Assembly (NCBI RefSeq): GCF_041296385.1
Contig: NC_091023.1
Location: forward strand, 24,925,924 to 24,989,923
Length of the DNA: 64,000 nt
Reading direction: 5' to 3'
Origin: Aphelocoma coerulescens
Lineage: Eukaryota > Chordata > Aves > Passeriformes > Corvidae
Part shown: in pieces, positions 57,396 to 64,000 of the stretch
Position numbering within the stretch: position 1 is the first letter of the stretch
Layout: each line of letters begins with the position of its first letter
Position numbers and translations under genes: made by a program
Notes under the pieces: generated by a model
The model's input: only the letters and a program-made list of their open reading frames with translations
What the model was told of the DNA's origin: nothing
The model's database searches: none

Positions 57396-59113
57396 TTTCC
57401 TTGCCTGGTGACTCTGAAATTCTGTTTATTCTGAGGTTTCCCAGCCAGCTCCGAGCTCAGTACCAAACCCAGGGATGTGAGGCTGCCTTGTCCTGGGCAA
57501 ACCCAAGCAAGGAAACCCCTTCACTCCTCCAGGCTGAATTCCCTACATCCCAGCACCCTTCAAGCTCAGCAGCCAGACAAGGAAAGCTGCTGGTTCCAGG
57601 CAAGAAAATAATCAATTCTCCTTTAGTTTAGGTGGAGAGAATCCTAATCCTCCCTGATTTATTTGCAATCCCTCCTTTCCTCCACGAGGGTCTCCAGCAT
57701 TCAGCAGTAAAAAGTTGATTAAGGAAAGTCTATTACTAAGCATCCCAGGCTGGATTAATTCAGCTTTCCAGGTTATTCCCAGTAAATTAATCGGGAGTCT
57801 CGCAGGGAGATGCTCTAACCCTGAGTGGGACACGGGCTTGGCTCAGCTCCTGTGGTGGAACCTGCTCCAGCACTCGTTGGTACTGCTGGAAGCAGCTGGA
57901 TCTGGAATTCCAGCTGTCCTTTTTAGAAATTAATGACCATTTTTAACACTGGAACTCCAGGGTTCAAACTGAAGTTAAAAATCTTTGTGTCTTCAGCAGT
58001 TCATGGACACAGAAATTGAGTGTAGAACATATTCCCCGAGGTGTTATCGCAAACCCCGCTCCAGGATTTCCTTTGTCGGGAGGCCTGGGCTAAGAAACGC
58101 ACCCATTGTCTCCTCTGGGAACTCGAGACAGCCAAAAGGAGAAGGGATAAAATTACCTGGCTCCCCTTTTCCAGTGGGGTCTCCCTTTGTGAGCCGGCTC
58201 CGGGATGTCATGGACACCCTTTTCTCCTGAGGAATGTTGTTTTCCTTGTGTGTTTGGGAAACAAAACTGTCCTCAAGAGCCCTGGCTTTGCTCTTTGGGA
58301 TCGTTTCCCTCCTTGTCGGCAGTGCCAGATTTCAGGGAAGGTGATCGTGGCTGAGGGGGGCTGGAATTCCAGGCTGGAAGGTGAGAGCGGCTCATTCCCT
58401 GGGGCAGGGCTGTCATTCCCTCCCCCAGCCCCAGCAAAGCCACTGGAATCATCGCTTCAACCCCCGCAAATCCATTCAGCATCCAACTCCCACGTTGATG
58501 AGCATTTTATGAGACAAAGGGCTGGGAGATTTCATTCCGGAGAGGATCCTGCCCTGCTCCTGTGGCACGGAATCCCTTTGCAGGAGATTTCACCTCGGCA
58601 GGTGTTGCAACACTCCCTGGAAATAAGGAAATGGAAAGCTCTGGTTTCCTTTCACCCAAATTCTTCTCGGCTCTGGCAAATCCAGGCTGTGTCATAAAAT
58701 CCAGGGCTCCAGCACAGGTCACAGAGTGCTGCAGTACCTCCAAATCACAGCAGGAAGCAAAAATCTGGGAATAAAACTGTCTGTATGTGCTGGACTCCAA
58801 GAACTTGGAGAGTTTATGGAATTTAGGAAATTAAAAAGCAAAGGAAAGTGAGAGGGTTTTTTTTGTTTTTCTGATGTACAAACTCGCTGCAAGGGGCTTT
58901 GGATCAGCACTAAAACCAGAGGGAAGATTCCCACTGATGTCTTTGGAAGAGATGCCTAAAACTCTCCACCTCCTCTGCAACTCACCCAGAAGCAGCAGAA
59001 GCAGTGAAGTATCTCCAAAAATAAACCGAGAGGAATGCATAATAATAAGATTCATAATAATATATTATAAATAAATGGTAAAATACATTCTGTTTTTTAA
59101 ATCGCTTGGCTCA

Positions 59114-59203
59114 AATCATGGAATATCCTGAGGTGGAATGGATCCACCAGGATCATTAAAGCTCCTGGCTCTGTACAGGACAGCACCAGGAATCCCACCA
59201 AGA
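59114..59203 (-). mobile_element. CR1 3'-terminal fragment
   Basis: AATCATGGAATATCCTGAGG and GGATCATTAAAGCTCCTGGC, the same subfamily as the intron 1 copy at 51208. Confidence 0.75.
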
Positions 59204-59589
59204 TTAGGGCAGGAGCAGAGTGGCTTCATTTCCATCTCTCATCTTTTGTTTCCATCTCTCATTTTCCCCTTGGAAAGGGACAAAGAGCAAAACGTGCTGA
59301 GGTGGGAAAGACTCCTGCGGTTCCGTGGAGGTGACAGGGACTCCAGATGCGGTGACAGCTGTGCCAGATGTCACCTCGTGCTGGAATGGGGGACAGCCAG
59401 GGGGGTTCCACGCAGGCAGGTGGAGCTGGAAGGAGCAGGGATGGGAGGGCGGGAGTGGGATGGAGAAGCAAAACAGAGGAGCTTTCGGGAAACACGGAAA
59501 GTGCTGCTCCAGGTGAGGCTCAGCACAAGAGGGAGCTCCAGGAGCTCCCAACAGCTCTGCCAGGGAGGGATTTGCAGCGGAAGCACAAA

Positions 59590-59702
59590 AATCAGGGAAT
59601 ATCCCAGTTGGAATGGCCCCACAGGGATCATCCTGTCCAGTTCCTGGACGGAGCACCCCAGCGATCCCACCCTGTGCCTGAGGGTGTTTTCCAAACATCC
59701 TA
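59590..59702 (-). mobile_element. CR1 3'-terminal fragment
   Basis: AATCAGGGAATATCCCAGTT, GGATCATCCTGTCCAGTTCC and GCGATCCCACCCTGTGCCTG resemble the 51208 and 59114 copies. Confidence 0.7.
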
Positions 59703-61197
59703 GCCCCAAGAATTAATGACCCCACCGACCCTGAGCCATCCTGATCCATCCAGGACAAGCACAATCTAAACCAAACATTTTCCTGGGATAACTTCCCAAA
59801 ATGGAATTTTTTGAGCACAAAAATCAATGTCTGAGAGACCTACGCTGTTCAAAGCTGTTTGCACTGGAAGCAGTAACCTATATGGGGGAAACAAACAAAA
59901 CAAAACAAACAAAAAAAAAAAACCAGATATGGGAAGAATTCCTTGTTTAAAGGAAATTTCCCATGGAGAACTGGTATTAGAATGAGTAGGATTGATCTCA
60001 AGGCTGGGCCTTCTCCGGGTTAAAATCTCCTCCAGCAAGAGGGTGGGATCTGTTCCATGGGTCACTCCTCCCAGAGCATCCCAAAACGCAGCTGCCTTCT
60101 CCAGAGGGAAACTTCAACCTCCCAAAGCCACTTGATTTTCCTCTGGAACATTTTGGAAGCAGTGATGGGAGCAACCCAGGCACTCCCAGCCATGGGAAGG
60201 GGATTCCCACCTGATAGCCCGGTGAAGGTGGGAGTATGGATGTGCTGGGATCTGCAGGTCAATAACAAATCCCAGTCATCCCCATTATCCCAGGAGATCT
60301 TTGCTTACCCAGAGCCCAGCGTGGCTGCAGCAATTTAATATTGGCCAGGGGACACAGCAGGAAACAGAGAGATGTGAAAACGTGACTCACCCAGGACTGG
60401 AGATCCTGCCCAGCCCTTGTTCTCCAAGCTGATTATTCCTTCACCTTCTAATTACTTGTCCCTGATCCCCAAATTCCACCCAGCCCCTCCCCCAGCTGGG
60501 TGCAGGCCAGATCCATCCTAACCCAGAACATTAATTAATATTGATATTGATATTTAGGAGGATAAGGTTGCTGATATATAATCCCAAATCCACTGTGTGC
60601 CACATATGAACAGATTCCTATAACAGGATTTCTCAGAAGGGGCCGTGGAACTCATTTGGCACAAAATTCCAAAGGAAATCACAGCACAAGGGAGGATCAG
60701 ACCCGGTCACTGCTGCCACCAGTGTCCCACTCCTGCCTCGATGCAGTGCCACCAGTCCCCAAAACAGGAGCTGCTGGTGGCACCTAAAGCAAGTGGAGAG
60801 ATAATCACCCACAAAGGGTTGTCACCCACACCCCACAGCGCTGATGGCTTTGTCCAGCCTGCCCTGCCATTAGATAAAAGGGTTCCTCTCTAATTTGTCA
60901 GGTTAAGTGCACTTTTGGCAGGAGACAGGATCACCACACACCAAATGAGCTGGGAACACAATTAGCAACCCAATAATCTCAGGTTTAGCCAGAGCATCAC
61001 CCCTGCCCAGAATATTCTGCAAACTCCGACAAATTCCGTGCTCACCCTGGAAGTTTCCTTTCCATTAATCAAGACAGCCTCATCAGCCAGACAAGATCTG
61101 AAAAAACACATCCAGATCTCTCGCTGCTGGAAAATGAAAAGAGTTCCGGCTGTTGCTTTGTTGGGTTTGCAGGAACATCCTCAAGTCTGTTCAGGTA

Positions 61198-61441
61198 GGA
61201 GGTTTAGATTAGATTTTAGGGAGAAATTCATCCCTGGGAGGGTGGGCAGGCCCTGGCACAGGGTGCCCAGAGCAGCTGTGGCTGCCCCTGGATCCCTGGC
61301 AGTGCCCAAGGCCAGGTTGGACATTGGGGCTTGGAGCAGCCTGGGACAGTGGGAGGTGTCCCTGCCCGTGACAGAGGGAAGAACGGGATAGGATTTCATT
61401 TCCCTTTCAATTCAAACCATTCTGGAATTCTGGGATTCTAT
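61198..61441 (+). mobile_element. CR1 3' fragment with terminal motif
   Basis: Sense CR1: GGTTTAGATTAGATTTTAGG, GGGTGGGCAGGCCCTGGCAC, GCCTGGGACAGTGGGAGGTG, ending GGAATTCTGGGATTCTATGA. Confidence 0.93.
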
Positions 61442-62559
61442 GAAACTGGATCTTCTTAGAAACCCTCTGGTGATCTGGGCTGGGAAGAGCCTGGCCTGTT
61501 GTAAAGTATTCCTGCAGGGGTGTGACAGAGCCCAAAGGCTCAGGAAATATTCCCAGACTCTATGAATGCCGTGTCGGCCTTTCTGGCAGGTGAGGGATTT
61601 TATTCCTGTCTCGTTTCCTGCAGGAGCCAAAGCCAAGGCTGGAATCCCCAGCAATCATTAACACAAATCCCCAGGGGCCAAACCAGGAAGGGAGCAGATC
61701 TTCCAGAGCAGCAGCCCCTGGGGAGATGAGGAAACAAACTCCCGTTTTTTTATCTACTTTATCCAGGTAATTTGGTCTGATTTTCACCATGACAGGCACA
61801 GGGCTTTTAGGGAAGGCTGAGGTTCAAGCAGGTGTGGAGCAGGAGGATGGTAACCTTGAGGAAGCTGGCAACCAAATGTAGTCGTGTTCCTCATCCTTTA
61901 TTTTATAGGCCTGGTTTGAAGGCATTGGGAGGTTTGGGGGCTCCTTTCTTTGTGAAGAAGGGTCATCCTGCAGCTGGTAAACGCAAAGACTGTGTTTATA
62001 AATGGATTTATTTGATCACATGAAGTCTCTCCTTTCAAACCCTGGTCTGATTGAAAAGTTAATTCTTTATTTACTTTTTTGTTGTTGTTGTTCACTTTTT
62101 GTTCCTGTTTCATTAATTTCCTTTTCATTCCTTCCAAGGGACACGCCAGAGGCTTCTCCTGAGTCAGGGAAGGAAGTAGCAGGAGCAGGAAGGAGGCTCA
62201 GGGGGAAGCAGAGCCTTGCCTCCCTCAGCAGCAGCGCCTGATAAATCAAACCACAGCCTCCTTGAGATTAAACCCTGTCCTACTTCTCATAAAAGAACTG
62301 TTAATCCTGAATTCCATCGCTTCTGACTTGGGGAGGTTCTTCCCTCTGGAAACACCAGCAGGGCTTGGCAGGGCCCCTGCAGCCCTGTCTTGTCTCGAGG
62401 CAAACAAGACTTGATTATCAGCAAACCTGAAATTCATTGTGAGGGAAATCTGAAATCCATTGTGAGGCAAATCCTTCTCCATTTGATAAGGCAGAGTGTG
62501 TCAGAGGCAAGTATGAGGGGTTTAAACACACACCGAACCTTCCTCTGGCTCAGTGCTGA

Positions 62560-62967
62560 GTGCACCTGGGGGTGAAGGCTCTGGAGCCCCAGGAGGGGCT
62601 GAGGGAGCTGGGAAAGGGGCTCAGCCTGGAGCAAAGGAGGCTCAGGGGGGCCCTTGTGGCTCTGCACAAGTCCCTGACAGGAGGGGGCAGCCGGGGTGGG
62701 GTCGGGCTCTGCTGCCAGGGATGAGGGAACAGTCTCAAGTTGTGCCAGGGACGGTTCAGTTTGGATTTTGAGAGCAATTCTTTCCTGGAAAGGGCTGTCC
62801 AGCGCTGGCACAGCTGCCCAAGCCACTGGTGGAGTGCCCATCCCTGGAGGGATTTAAAAGCTATGGGGATGTGGCACTTGAGGACAAGGTTTAGTGGTGG
62901 CTTTGGGAACATCTGGACTCGATGATCTTGGTGGTCTTTTCCAACCTAAATGATTCAATGATTCTGT
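62560..62967 (+). mobile_element. CR1 3' fragment, longest intact copy
   Basis: Sense CR1 of the second subfamily: AGGAGGGGCTGAGGGAGCTG, ACAAGTCCCTGACAGGAGGG, AGTGCCCATCCCTGGAGGGA, ending CCAACCTAAATGATTCAATG and ATTCTGTG. It is the mirror of the 8015-8457 copy. Confidence 0.9.
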
Positions 62968-64000
62968 GCCCATCAGAAGCAAGGCAGTAGCAGCTCATCA
63001 GGGTGCTGATGAGACTTGGGACAGTTATTTGTAACCTCTCTGTACAGAGCAGCCCCCTGGAAAACCCCAAATGGAGCTGTTGTGTGGAGCCCTGATAACC
63101 CAAAATGCTTTTGCCAGTATTTTTAGGGAATTCGGGGTGACACCCACCCACTGCTGATCCCTGGCAAAACCACTCGGACCACTTCAACCTGTGCCCACTC
63201 AGGGATTTCACCACCCCGAGTCATGCCCAGACACAACACAGAACTGCAGGACGGGCCGGAGCTCTGCTCCGAGCTAGAAAGGGACACAACGATCTGTACA
63301 TTTAAAACAAAGCCTTTCCATGCGAATATTTTAGGATCAAAGGCTAAGCAAGCATCAGTTCCTCAGTCAACACCCATAAAAATAGCAGCGGCAGAAAGAG
63401 GCACTGTTGGGCTGGGAATGAAAGCATCACATCCTGATCGCCCCTTTGTCACCTGCGCAGCTCTGTTTGTGCAAGCGCCTTTTAAAGGTGTTCACCGAGG
63501 AAAGAGCAGTTTTAAAGCATCGTTACAATGTGTTCAAACAGGAAAAGAGCAGCTTTAATACCAGCTGTTACATCTGGCCCTCGAAACAGTTTGCGTTCCT
63601 TTGTGGCTGGAAGACACCGGTGGGTGCCAGAACAGCGACATTGTTTAGTGAGGGAGATTGTGCCTGGAATCCTGCTGCCCCAGGGGGAAATAGAAGAAAA
63701 AGCATTTCTGACACTTCTATTTCTCACTTAAACTGCAAGGTTTAGTTCTAAAGTAGCTGTTTGGTCGCGAGCAGGACACTAAATTAAGCTTTTTTCTCTC
63801 TGGGACAGAATCAACTACAGAAACCTGAGCCTTATGATTGGCAGGGTCATGTTATATTTCACAGGATTTCAAATAAAATCTGATAGGTCCTGGTCCATCC
63901 CTATCTCTCCTTTCTGGAAACCTCTCAACTGATACCTGGGGCTTCCTGATAAATGGTGAAATCATCCCCAATCCCCTCTCCTCCCGCTGGAACACCGCGC
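62968..64000. other. Intergenic, unique; possible conserved noncoding DNA
   Basis: No repeats beyond the preceding CR1. The stretch 63230-63760 has scattered CpGs, E-boxes (CACCTG, CAGCTG) and a SOX-like ACATTGTTTAG, but no supported gene. Whether it is conserved cannot be told from one sequence. Confidence 0.4.

Larger units (their letters stand above)
57396..61197. other. Intergenic with small CR1 pieces
   Basis: Moderately GC-rich unique DNA; frames of up to 218 codons (58041-58697) lack any recognisable domain and overlap frames on the opposite strand. An A-run with CAAA repeats is at about 59893-59921. Confidence 0.5.

Overview
This window is vertebrate nuclear DNA and almost certainly from a bird. 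Over twenty fragments of CR1 LINE 3' ends are scattered on both strands, several from one closely matched subfamily that carries the 'ggcccTGGCACAGGGTGCCCAGAG' type of 3' region. CR1 is the dominant interspersed repeat of birds. A songbird is plausible, but the sequence alone does not prove it. Nothing bacterial, viral or organellar was seen.

Only one protein-coding gene can be supported: otolin-1 (OTOL1), on the minus strand from 54277 (ATG) to 47988 (TAA). I assembled four coding exons with GT-AG junctions, all in phase 1: 54277-53974, 49991-49902, 49099-49028 and 48883-47988. They encode a 453-residue secreted protein with a signal peptide, a CCDCC cysteine cluster, a long Gly-X-Y collagen domain and a C-terminal C1q domain. 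Otolin is the short-chain collagen scaffold of otoconia and otoliths in the inner ear. A clear splice acceptor 8 nt upstream of the ATG suggests at least one 5' noncoding exon that I could not locate.

Layout. Positions 1-42000 look like a gene desert: AT-rich unique sequence, CR1 fragments, a fragment of CR1 reverse transcriptase (about 18100-18330), a 90-bp element present twice (13268 and 16432), homopolymer runs and a few strong transcription-factor-type palindromes (CRE 14697, RFX X-box 15944, E-box 23258). At 42040-42620 there is a CpG island with no recognised gene. It contains a full match to the CTCF core and a perfect 23-bp tandem duplication, and a 37-bp minisatellite follows at 42906. 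OTOL1 occupies 47988-54285. From 54286 to 64000 lies the gene's 5' flank, with more CR1 copies and no gene that I can recognise.

The most unusual structure is a roughly 2.35-kb minisatellite (51592-53945, about 67 units of 33/35/37 bp) inside OTOL1 intron 1, beginning about 30 nt after the exon 1 donor. In the gene's sense orientation every unit carries a CTTTTCCCTCAG string that looks like a 3' splice site, joined to a (CA)n tract. The unit has no stop codon in any of the three sense frames, which explains the 900-codon open frames across it. These frames are not independent genes, but intron retention would fuse the otolin N-terminus to a long repeat peptide.
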